Shown one piece after another: positions 4,790 through 10,000 of a DNA stretch of 10,000 nucleotides. The notes beneath the pieces were generated by a model. That model did no database searches and was not told the DNA's origin. It worked only from the letters and a program-made list of their open reading frames with translations. The first letter of the stretch is position 1, and every line of letters begins with the position of its first letter. The stretch is taken from assembly GCA_020217035.1 (NCBI GenBank), contig JAIWOG010000214.1, positions 1 through 10,000 of the forward strand, read 5' to 3'. The stretch comes from Magnetospirillum sp. Its GTDB lineage: Bacteria > Pseudomonadota > Alphaproteobacteria > Rhodospirillales > Magnetospirillaceae. Both the position numbers and the translations under genes were made by a program.

Positions 4790-5773
4790 GTGACCGATCC
4801 CGCCGACACCATCCTGACCCCAGCCCCGGTCACCGCCGAGGAAGCGGGACTGCGCCTGGACAAATGGTTGTCGTCACGCCTGCCCGAATTGTCGCGCACC
4901 CGCATCAAGGGGTTGATCGACGACGGCCGGGTCGGCCTGATCGGGCAGACCATAACGGACGCATCGGCGCGGGTCAAACCCGGCCAGGACTTCGTCGTCG
5001 CCGTCCCCCCCGACCGCCCCGCCGACCCAGTGCCCCAGGACATCCCGCTGTCCATCGCCTACGAGGACGACGACCTGATCGTCGTCGACAAGCCGGCGGG
5101 ATTGGTGGTGCACCCGGCCCCCGGCAGCCCCGATCAAACACTGGTCAACGCGCTGCTGGCGCATTGCGGCGAGTCGTTGTCGGGCATCGGCGGCGTCAAG
5201 CGCCCTGGCATCGTCCATCGCATCGACAAGGACACCAGCGGTCTGTTGGTAGTGGCCAAGAACGACCGCGCCCATCACGGCCTGGCCGAGCAATTCGCCA
5301 TCCATTCCCTGGAACGGGTCTATCGCGCCCTGGTCTGGGGGACCCCGATCCCCCGAGAGGGCGAGATCACCGGCAACATCGGTCGCTCGCCCCAGGACCG
5401 CAAGAAGATGGCCATCGTCAGCCATGGCGGCAAGCCGGCCCTGACCCGCTATCGAGTGCTGAAAAGCTTCGCCGGCGGCGCCGTGTCGCTGGTGGAATGC
5501 CGGCTGGCCACCGGGCGCACCCACCAGATTCGCGTCCACATGACCTCGATCGGCCACCCTTTGGTCGGCGACCAGGTCTATGGCCGCACGCGCACCGCCA
5601 AACAGAAGGCGCTGCCCGACGACGCCCGCCAGGCATTGACCAGCTTCCCGCGTCAGGCATTGCATGCATCCGTACTCGGGTTTAACCATCCTATTTCTGG
5701 GGTCATGCTGCGATTTGAAAGCCCTATACCCATTGATATCAATGAGTTGGTTTCCTATCTAGAGCCTGTATGA
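4790..5773 (+). CDS. rluD: 23S rRNA pseudouridine synthase RluD
   Basis: 327 aa, the same size as E. coli RluD. An S4 RNA-binding domain covers about residues 18-75 (LRLDKWLSSRLPELSRTRIK). The RluA-type catalytic domain covers about 88-315: YEDDDLIVVDKPAGLVVHP, then HRIDKDTSGLLVVAK with catalytic Asp146, RVYRALVWG, and the RTHQIRVHM motif at 243-251. RluD converts uridines 1911, 1915 and 1917 in helix 69 of 23S rRNA to pseudouridine and is needed for normal 50S assembly. The start is GTG at 4790; the Shine-Dalgarno is weak, and no other in-frame start lies close by. rpoH follows 136 bases later. The last 30 codons are much richer in A/T than the body. It could be a RluD-like paralogue such as RluC, but length and S4 domain favour RluD. 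Confidence 0.9.
   Translation: MTDPADTILTPAPVTAEEAGLRLDKWLSSRLPELSRTRIKGLIDDGRVGLIGQTITDASARVKPGQDFVVAVPPDRPADPVPQDIPLSIAYEDDDLIVVDKPAGLVVHPAPGSPDQTLVNALLAHCGESLSGIGGVKRPGIVHRIDKDTSGLLVVAKNDRAHHGLAEQFAIHSLERVYRALVWGTPIPREGEITGNIGRSPQDRKKMAIVSHGGKPALTRYRVLKSFAGGAVSLVECRLATGRTHQIRVHMTSIGHPLVGDQVYGRTRTAKQKALPDDARQALTSFPRQALHASVLGFNHPISGVMLRFESPIPIDINELVSYLEPV
5731..5744. repeat. 14-bp perfect palindrome at the 3' end of rluD
   Basis: CATTGATATCAATG is a perfect palindrome within codons for the RluD C-terminus, in an AT-rich stretch (about 5688-5790) leading into the rpoH leader. It is operator-like in form; chance within AT-rich coding DNA is not excluded. Confidence 0.35.
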
Positions 5774-5909
5774 TTTTTCATTATACTTGAGCGCCCAACT
5801 CTGGCATTCTCCTTCTCAGGCAGATGTGATACCACTTGAGCTGAAGCTTGGAAGGTGGCGGCCCGGATGGGAGGACCCTGGCCGCGATCTCGAGACGAGG
5901 AGACGAGAG
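5774..5909 (+). promoter_or_regulatory. rpoH upstream region with structured leader
   Basis: 136 bases between rluD and rpoH. TATACT at 5782-5787 could be a -10 box, but no good -35 lies 16-18 bases before it. Downstream, GCGGCC (5858-5863) pairs with GGCCGC (5880-5885) around a small inner GGG/CCC pairing. Then ATCTC (5887-5891) pairs with GAGAT (5907-5911), enclosing the AGGAG ribosome-binding site (5898-5902) and covering the first two bases of the start codon. The second hairpin is weak enough to melt on heating. Confidence 0.4.
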
Positions 5910-6776
5910 ATGACGGCCATATCCAGCACCCTGAACCTGGCGCCCGAGGGAAACCTGTCACGCTATCTTCAGGAAATCCGCAAGTTCCCCATGCTGGCCC
6001 CGGACGAGGAATACCAGCTGGCCAAGCGCTACCACGAGCACGGCGACCTTGACGCCGCCGACCGGTTGATCACCAGCCATCTGCGTCTGGTGGCCAAGAT
6101 CGCCATGGGCTATCGCGGCTATGGCCTGCCCTTGGGCGAACTGATTTCCGAAGGCAATGTGGGCATGATGCAGGCGGTCAAGCGCTTTGACCCCGATCGC
6201 GGCTTCCGCCTGGCGACTTACGCCATGTGGTGGATCCGGGCCGCCGTGCAGGAATACATCCTGCATTCGTGGTCGCTGGTGAAGATGGGCACCACGGCGG
6301 CGCAAAAGAAGCTGTTCTTCAACCTGCGCAAGCTGAAGGGCCAGATGCAGGCCATGGACGAAGGCGACCTGCCGCAGGAAACCGTGACCTCCATCGCCAC
6401 CAAGCTGAACGTGTCGGAAACCGAAGTGGTGAACATGAACCGCCGCTTGGCCAGCCCCGACCATTCGCTGAACGCGCCGGTGCGCATGGATGGCGAGGGC
6501 GAGTGGCAGGATTGGCTGGTGGACGACCGCGACGACCAGGAAACCGAACTGGCCGACCGCCAGGAACGCGGCATCCGCAACCAGATGCTAAGCACCGCCC
6601 TGGACACCCTGAACGAGCGCGAACGGTCGATCCTGAGCCAGCGGCGTCTGCGCGACGACCCGGCCACCTTGGAAGACTTGTCGCAGCAATACGGCATCAG
6701 CCGCGAACGGGTGCGCCAGATCGAGGTCCGGGCTTTCGAGAAACTGCAAAAAGTGATTCGCGGCGCTTCCGCCTGA
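5910..6776 (+). CDS. rpoH: RNA polymerase heat-shock sigma factor RpoH (sigma-32)
   Basis: 288 aa. The ATG at 5910 has AGGAG 7 bases upstream and gives the normal N-terminus (LSRYLQEIRKFPMLAPDEE). Region 2 runs from about 50 to 120, with LISEGNVGMMQAVKRFDPDR and the -10-recognition helix LATYAMWWIRAAVQEYIL. The RpoH box QKKLFFNLR at 132-140 is diagnostic. Region 4.2 is the helix-turn-helix at about 253-281 (TLEDLSQQYGISRERVRQIE). RpoH directs RNA polymerase to chaperone and protease promoters in heat shock. Synteny rluD-rpoH is common in alphaproteobacteria. Many of these bacteria carry two rpoH genes; which one this is cannot be told here. It ends 58 bases before a convergent small gene, with a strong stem-loop between. 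Confidence 0.95.
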   Translation: MTAISSTLNLAPEGNLSRYLQEIRKFPMLAPDEEYQLAKRYHEHGDLDAADRLITSHLRLVAKIAMGYRGYGLPLGELISEGNVGMMQAVKRFDPDRGFRLATYAMWWIRAAVQEYILHSWSLVKMGTTAAQKKLFFNLRKLKGQMQAMDEGDLPQETVTSIATKLNVSETEVVNMNRRLASPDHSLNAPVRMDGEGEWQDWLVDDRDDQETELADRQERGIRNQMLSTALDTLNERERSILSQRRLRDDPATLEDLSQQYGISRERVRQIEVRAFEKLQKVIRGASA

Positions 6777-6782
6777 CGCGCC

Positions 6783-6817
6783 AAGGGGACGGGGCCGATG
6801 GACCGCCCCGTCCCCTT
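6783..6817. terminator. Bidirectional terminator between rpoH and the convergent operon
   Basis: AAGGGGACGGGGC (6783-6795) and GCCCCGTCCCCTT (6805-6817) form a perfect 13-bp stem with a 9-base loop. It begins 7 bases after the rpoH stop and ends 17 bases before the stop of the minus-strand 60-aa gene. The T-tracts are short on both sides (TT), so termination relies on the very stable stem. Confidence 0.7.
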
Positions 6818-6833
6818 CGTCGCAAGGATGCGG

Positions 6834-7016
6834 TCAGGGTTTGACCTTGCGGTTGCCCTTCACCGCTTCCAGACACTCGGCGAACAGGTCCAAATATTCC
6901 TTGCGGTTGTAAGGAACCCCCGATTCCGGGTACCGCCATTCCAGTTCACGCACGTCTTGGGTCAGGCGATAAGCCACCAGTTCGGCGCTGTCGCCATCCA
7001 ATTCCATATCGGCCAT
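6834..7016 (-). CDS. Small acidic hypothetical protein (60 aa)
   Basis: 60 residues starting MADMELDGDSAELVAYRLTQ. The ATG at 7016 has AGGA about 7 bases upstream. It lies 26 bases after the stop of the secreted-protein gene, as third gene of a minus-strand operon. It looks like a compact helical protein with a Trp-Arg-Tyr-Pro segment (ELEWRYPESGVPYNRKEYLD) and a basic tail, without signal peptide or membrane span, so it is probably cytoplasmic. The family is not recognised. Ribosome-binding site, spacing and terminator placement all support a real gene. Confidence 0.7.
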   Translation of the reverse strand: MADMELDGDSAELVAYRLTQDVRELEWRYPESGVPYNRKEYLDLFAECLEAVKGNRKVKP

Positions 7017-7042
7017 GATGGTGTCCTTGGTTCTTGATGGTT

Positions 7043-7855
7043 TCAGTTGATGGCCGCCGAAGTGGCGCCGGTCATGCGGAAATACTCGATCCAGAATTCC
7101 CGCAAGTCCCTGATGGTGGTGTCGGCCAGGACCGGGCGATTCTTGCGGTCCCAGTGATTGATCTTGAAGGAGTGCACCACCACCCCCTCCAGACGCGGCA
7201 CCAGATCCAGTTCGGCGGCCTTGGTCAGCAGCTTGTCGCGAGAGCGGGGATCCAAGGTGGCGTCCGGGGTGGGCGCCAGGTCGGCCAGCCTTCCCTCGAT
7301 CATGTCAGAAGCCAGAACCAGGCCGACCATCTGCCCGCGAAACATGCGCCCCACATCGGCGATGGTGGCGACGATCGCCGATTGCGGCGCTTGCGGCAGG
7401 CGGTTCTTTTCGTGCACGGCCGCCGCCACCGCGGCCTTGGCCTCGGCCTCGAAGACCGGGGTGTCGGTGCGCAAGTCCTGGGAACTGGCCGGCTTGCTGA
7501 AAAACGAGGCCGCGCCCTGCGGAACGCCGGGCCTGCAATCGTCGAACAGCACCTGACTGGAGCCGACCGATTCGCGAATGGTGGCAACGCGCAGACGCTG
7601 ACCTTGTTCCAACATGCCCAGCGCCTTGTCCAGGGCGGCTTCGGCGTCCTTGCGATCCTGGGCGTTGGTCACCGGCAGGGTGCGGTCGATCAACAAGGTC
7701 ACCACCTTGGGATTTTCAACCTTATAGAATTTGCAGAACTTGCCGTCCTCGCGCACCGGGGGCGCCGCTTCGGCCTGCCTGCCGGAAGCAGCCTGGGCAG
7801 GGACGGCAAGACCCAACAGCATGCCCGTCAGGACGACGGCGATTGACCGGATCAT
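7043..7855 (-). CDS. Secreted protein with von Willebrand A-like core
   Basis: 270 aa. Residues 1-22 are a Sec signal peptide (RSIAVVLTGMLLGLAVPAQA, cut before Ala23), so the mature protein is periplasmic. KVVTLLIDRTLPVT at about 50-64 looks like the first strand and metal-site loop of a vWA (Rossmann-like) domain, followed by a helix (DAEAALDKALGML) and strand (RLRVATI). GLVLASDMIEG at about 178-188 resembles the later strand-Asp element. The usual metal site DxSxS is only partly kept (Asp57-Arg-Thr59). Cys41 and Cys107 could form a disulfide. It overlaps the upstream membrane-protein gene by ATGA, so the two should work together at the inner membrane. The vWA assignment is by pattern only; the exact role is unknown. 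Confidence 0.8.
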   Translation of the reverse strand: MIRSIAVVLTGMLLGLAVPAQAASGRQAEAAPPVREDGKFCKFYKVENPKVVTLLIDRTLPVTNAQDRKDAEAALDKALGMLEQGQRLRVATIRESVGSSQVLFDDCRPGVPQGAASFFSKPASSQDLRTDTPVFEAEAKAAVAAAVHEKNRLPQAPQSAIVATIADVGRMFRGQMVGLVLASDMIEGRLADLAPTPDATLDPRSRDKLLTKAAELDLVPRLEGVVVHSFKINHWDRKNRPVLADTTIRDLREFWIEYFRMTGATSAAIN

Positions 7856-9069
7856 GACAATTCTCCACCGAATTCCTTGCGCATTTCATCCTTCAAGCGG
7901 TTGATGCGGTCGACGCCGAAAACCGGCGGCACCGGCTGCGACGTCCGCTTGCTGCGGTTGCCGTCCTGATACGAGGTCAAACGTTCGGCCAGCACGCTAA
8001 GCGCCATCTCGACCATGGGACGACGGCCCTTCAGATTGTTTTCCATCTTGTTCTTCAGTTGGGCGATTTCATATTCGACCCGCTGGTTGTCCAGGTTCAG
8101 GCGGCGCTGGCGGTCGTCGAAGGTGTCGATCAGCTTTTGCCGCGCCTGCGAGAACTGGCTTTCCAAATCATGGAAGACCTTGCGGGCCTTGTCGCATTCC
8201 CGGGTCAGGCGCTGATAGTCGGGATTGCGGTCATGGTGGAAGATGGACACCACGCAGCCGGCGACGAAGACCGCGCTGTTAACCGCCAAGAAGAACATTC
8301 CGGCCTGGGACGCGTCGGCTTGGGGCCGGCCATAGAACTCGATGCCGACGAATTGCTGGCGCAACGAGTAAATGGTGACGATCAGGGCCACGGACAGCCC
8401 CACCAGCATCACCACCATCAGCCAGAACAACCAACGGCTGCCGCTGAAGATCTGCGGCTGACGCAAGGTGCGCCCCAGAGTATGGGCGAAGTAAACCATG
8501 ATCCCCGAAAGCGCCAAGGCGACGACCATCGAGGTGAAGGTGGATTCCCTGAAGATGGCCTTCACCGCCGGAATGTTGATCGGCAGTTCGGCGCCAAAGA
8601 TCATGATGAAGAACAGCAGATAGGTCACCGACCCCATGTAGCTTTGCAGCGGGCGGTCGCCTTCGGCCTGACGGATGCTTTTCAGCTGTTCGTCCAGGTT
8701 GTCCAGCTTGTCCTTGGCGTGGCGGAAAGTGGCGCCGCGCGGGCCGACGTTTTCCGCCAGCGCGTCCTCGGCGGCGCGACGCTCGGCCAGCAAGTTCTCG
8801 CGTTCGCCGCTATAGGCGGCGGCGCGTTCCTTCAGCCCCGTCAACTGGGCGCCCAATTCGTCCAGCTCGATATCCGCGTCCTTCATATAGGCGGTGATGT
8901 CGGTCTGGGTGCGGCTGATGATGTTCAGTTGATAGCCGGTGAACACGGCGGCCCCGGCCTCGGGCTCGCCGGCCAGGGCGTCGGCCTCGCCACGGCGGTA
9001 ATCCGCCACCGAGTCCTTACGCGTAAAGGTTTGATAATAGTGCAGTGTACGACCAATTCCGCCAAACAT
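7852..9069 (-). CDS. Four-TM membrane protein with coiled coils
   Basis: 405 aa. Order of parts: a soluble N-terminus with a long charged coiled coil (about residues 60-135); TM helices at about 146-166, 179-198, 213-235 and 257-276; a second coiled coil (about 285-345, ECDKARKVFHDLESQFSQAR); and a polar tail ending with PVPPVFGVDRINRLKDEM. With four spans, both coiled coils should be on the same side, probably cytoplasmic. No enzymatic motif is visible and I do not recognise the family. The ATG at 9069 follows GGGGCTTGGCGTC. It is first gene of the operon with the secreted vWA-like protein and the 60-aa protein, and divergent from a second coiled-coil membrane protein. A scaffold in an envelope complex is the natural inference. 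Confidence 0.8.
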   Translation of the reverse strand: MFGGIGRTLHYYQTFTRKDSVADYRRGEADALAGEPEAGAAVFTGYQLNIISRTQTDITAYMKDADIELDELGAQLTGLKERAAAYSGERENLLAERRAAEDALAENVGPRGATFRHAKDKLDNLDEQLKSIRQAEGDRPLQSYMGSVTYLLFFIMIFGAELPINIPAVKAIFRESTFTSMVVALALSGIMVYFAHTLGRTLRQPQIFSGSRWLFWLMVVMLVGLSVALIVTIYSLRQQFVGIEFYGRPQADASQAGMFFLAVNSAVFVAGCVVSIFHHDRNPDYQRLTRECDKARKVFHDLESQFSQARQKLIDTFDDRQRRLNLDNQRVEYEIAQLKNKMENNLKGRRPMVEMALSVLAERLTSYQDGNRSKRTSQPVPPVFGVDRINRLKDEMRKEFGGELS

Positions 9070-9108
9070 GACGCCAAGCCCCTACCTTAGCCGTGCCTAT
9101 TGTTACGA

Positions 9109-9137
9109 TAGATACACGGTATTATGGTGCATGTGAA
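9109..9137 (-). promoter_or_regulatory. Possible promoter of the membrane/secreted operon
   Basis: On the minus strand TTCACA (9137-9132), a 17-base spacer and TATCTA (9114-9109) would start RNA near 9102, 33 bases before the ATG. The -35 box lies inside the left arm of the 12-bp inverted repeat, so a protein bound there would block or alter this promoter. The -10 box is a weak match; CATAAT nearby is an alternative. Confidence 0.4.
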
Positions 9138-9201
9138 CATTTTTCCATGTATTTTTCAGACATACGCCTACTTTTTGTATGCATACCATTTCACATGCAC
9201 C
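9126..9201. promoter_or_regulatory. 12-bp inverted repeat flanking the divergent intergenic region
   Basis: GGTGCATGTGAA (9126-9137) and TTCACATGCACC (9190-9201) are perfect reverse complements 52 bases apart. Between them lie the palindrome GTATGCATAC (9177-9186) and related CATGTAT and ACATACG words, in AT-rich DNA unlike its GC-rich surroundings. Arms this far apart suggest two operator half-regions for one regulator controlling both directions, rather than a simple hairpin. Confidence 0.6.
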
Positions 9202-9217
9202 CTTTGGGCGACACCGC

Positions 9218-10000
9218 ATGAGCAATTCCGCCGTAACCGTCATTTCACCGCCCGGTCGGTCCCGGGCACCGTCGCCCGGAGTCTGGGGCCGCTTCATGTC
9301 GTGGCTTTTCCCCAATCCGGCGGACCCGACACAACAGCGCCTGGAAGCTTTGGAGGTCATCTCAAGCCGCACATGGTTGCCCTCGCCGCTGCGCCAAGAA
9401 ATCAGCCGCTCGGTGACCCAGGGCCGGATGGTCCAGTCGTTACGGGACAGCGCTTCGCCCAATATCGATCCCTGGGACGTGGAACGCGTCGCCTCGGGCT
9501 GGCAGACGGAAGCCGACGGGTTGATCCACAAGGCCCGCTTCGTCGCCGTCCTCAGCGGCATTGCGGAAATCTTGCTGTTCGCCGCCTTCGTGGCGCTGAC
9601 GCTATACGTCGTCGGCGATTACGTCTTCCCCCCGGGCGAAGCCGTCGACAACAGGATCAAGAAGATCCTGCCCCATGAGTGGCGGGTCGAGGAAAGGCCC
9701 AACTTGTCCGACATGTTCGTCGCCACGCTGCGCCTGTGCGCATTGGCGGCGGCGGCCACCTTGTCCATGGTTCTGGCCATTCAATTGTTCTGGTCGCGCG
9801 GCCCGCGCCGCTGGGGAATGGTGTTCGCCATCAGCGTCTCGGCCCCGGCCATCGTCGTCTTTTCGGCGCTCAGCTACACCATGGCGCACCAGATCAACCT
9901 GTACCACCAATCGGTCCTGGAGCGCGAAGCCGCCGAAGCCCATTTGGTCGAACTGCAAGCGCAAAAGCGCCAGGCGGAAGCGGAACTCGTGGTCGAAGCC
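9218..10000 (+). CDS. Multi-TM coiled-coil membrane protein, C-terminus outside window
   Basis: The first 261 codons of a plus-strand gene with no stop before the right edge. The ATG at 9218 has no clear Shine-Dalgarno; another in-frame ATG lies near 9296, so the start is uncertain. The N-terminal 100 residues are soluble (LEALEVISSRTWLPSPLRQE; DPWDVERVASGWQTEADGLI). TM helices follow at about 108-133, 167-192 and 198-221. From about 230 a charged coiled coil begins (QSVLEREAAEAHLVELQAQK) and continues past the edge. The build, helices plus Ala/Glu-rich coil, resembles the divergent four-TM protein in layout, although no clear sequence repeat between them is visible. The family is unknown. 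It is probably a partner in the same envelope complex. Confidence 0.75.
   Translation, partial: MSNSAVTVISPPGRSRAPSPGVWGRFMSWLFPNPADPTQQRLEALEVISSRTWLPSPLRQEISRSVTQGRMVQSLRDSASPNIDPWDVERVASGWQTEADGLIHKARFVAVLSGIAEILLFAAFVALTLYVVGDYVFPPGEAVDNRIKKILPHEWRVEERPNLSDMFVATLRLCALAAAATLSMVLAIQLFWSRGPRRWGMVFAISVSAPAIVVFSALSYTMAHQINLYHQSVLEREAAEAHLVELQAQKRQAEAELVVEA

Noticed and set aside
4874..5689. 271-codon minus-strand frame
   Set aside because: Antisense shadow of rluD; no recognisable domain and a His/Gln/Val-rich composition.
5787..5909. Upstream extension of rpoH
   Set aside because: It has no family similarity, and the ATG at 5910 has a good ribosome-binding site and gives the normal RpoH N-terminus.
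8059..9090. 343-codon plus-strand frame
   Set aside because: Antisense of the four-TM protein; strings of His and Gln are the complement of its codons.
9602..9964. 120-codon minus-strand frame
   Set aside because: Antisense of the right-edge membrane protein, whose TM and coiled-coil pattern is clearly real.
1..10000. CRISPR array, insertion sequence or transposase
   Set aside because: No regularly spaced repeats, and no transposase or integrase motif in any frame I read.

Overview
The window looks like GC-rich alphaproteobacterial chromosome, probably Rhodospirillales/Magnetospirillum-like. That placement is inferred from the rluD-rpoH gene order, the alpha-type RpoH and the strong G/C bias in third codon positions. 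No species marker is present. Two kinds of DNA meet at a tRNA-Glu(CTC) gene at 3853-3928.

Region 1 (1-3850) is accessory and almost entirely minus-strand. Reading right to left it holds: a structured leader with an antisense small-RNA gene; a RepC-like replication initiator (2324-3574); a secreted staphylococcal-nuclease-type nuclease coupled to it by an ATGA overlap; a dyad-rich stretch; a 76-aa protein; a 379-aa protein; and the start of another helical protein that leaves the window. The last three are unrecognised. The antisense RNA has its own TTGACA promoter and a strong terminator, and lies opposite the rep leader. The leader can fold into a large stem-loop, and the rep ribosome-binding site lies in its own hairpin. 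This is the layout of ctRNA (incA) control of repC in repABC plasmids, but no repA or repB is present. The simplest reading is a stand-alone repC replicon or integrative element inserted at the 3' end of tRNA-Glu.

Region 2 (3850-6830) is housekeeping chromosome. The minus strand carries a small one-pass membrane protein overlapping a JAMM/JAB-type metalloprotease, with tRNA-Glu directly behind. The plus strand carries rluD (23S rRNA pseudouridine synthase) and rpoH (heat-shock sigma factor). A 13-bp stem-loop between the convergent rpoH and 60-aa genes looks like a shared terminator.

Region 3 (6830-10000) is a locus I cannot assign to a known system. A minus-strand operon encodes a four-TM coiled-coil membrane protein, a secreted protein with a von Willebrand A-like core (overlapping by ATGA) and a 60-aa acidic protein. 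A second multi-TM coiled-coil protein is transcribed divergently and runs off the right edge. The 148-bp AT-rich intergenic region carries a perfect 12-bp inverted repeat that probably acts as a shared operator. The set suggests an envelope complex with inner-membrane and periplasmic parts.
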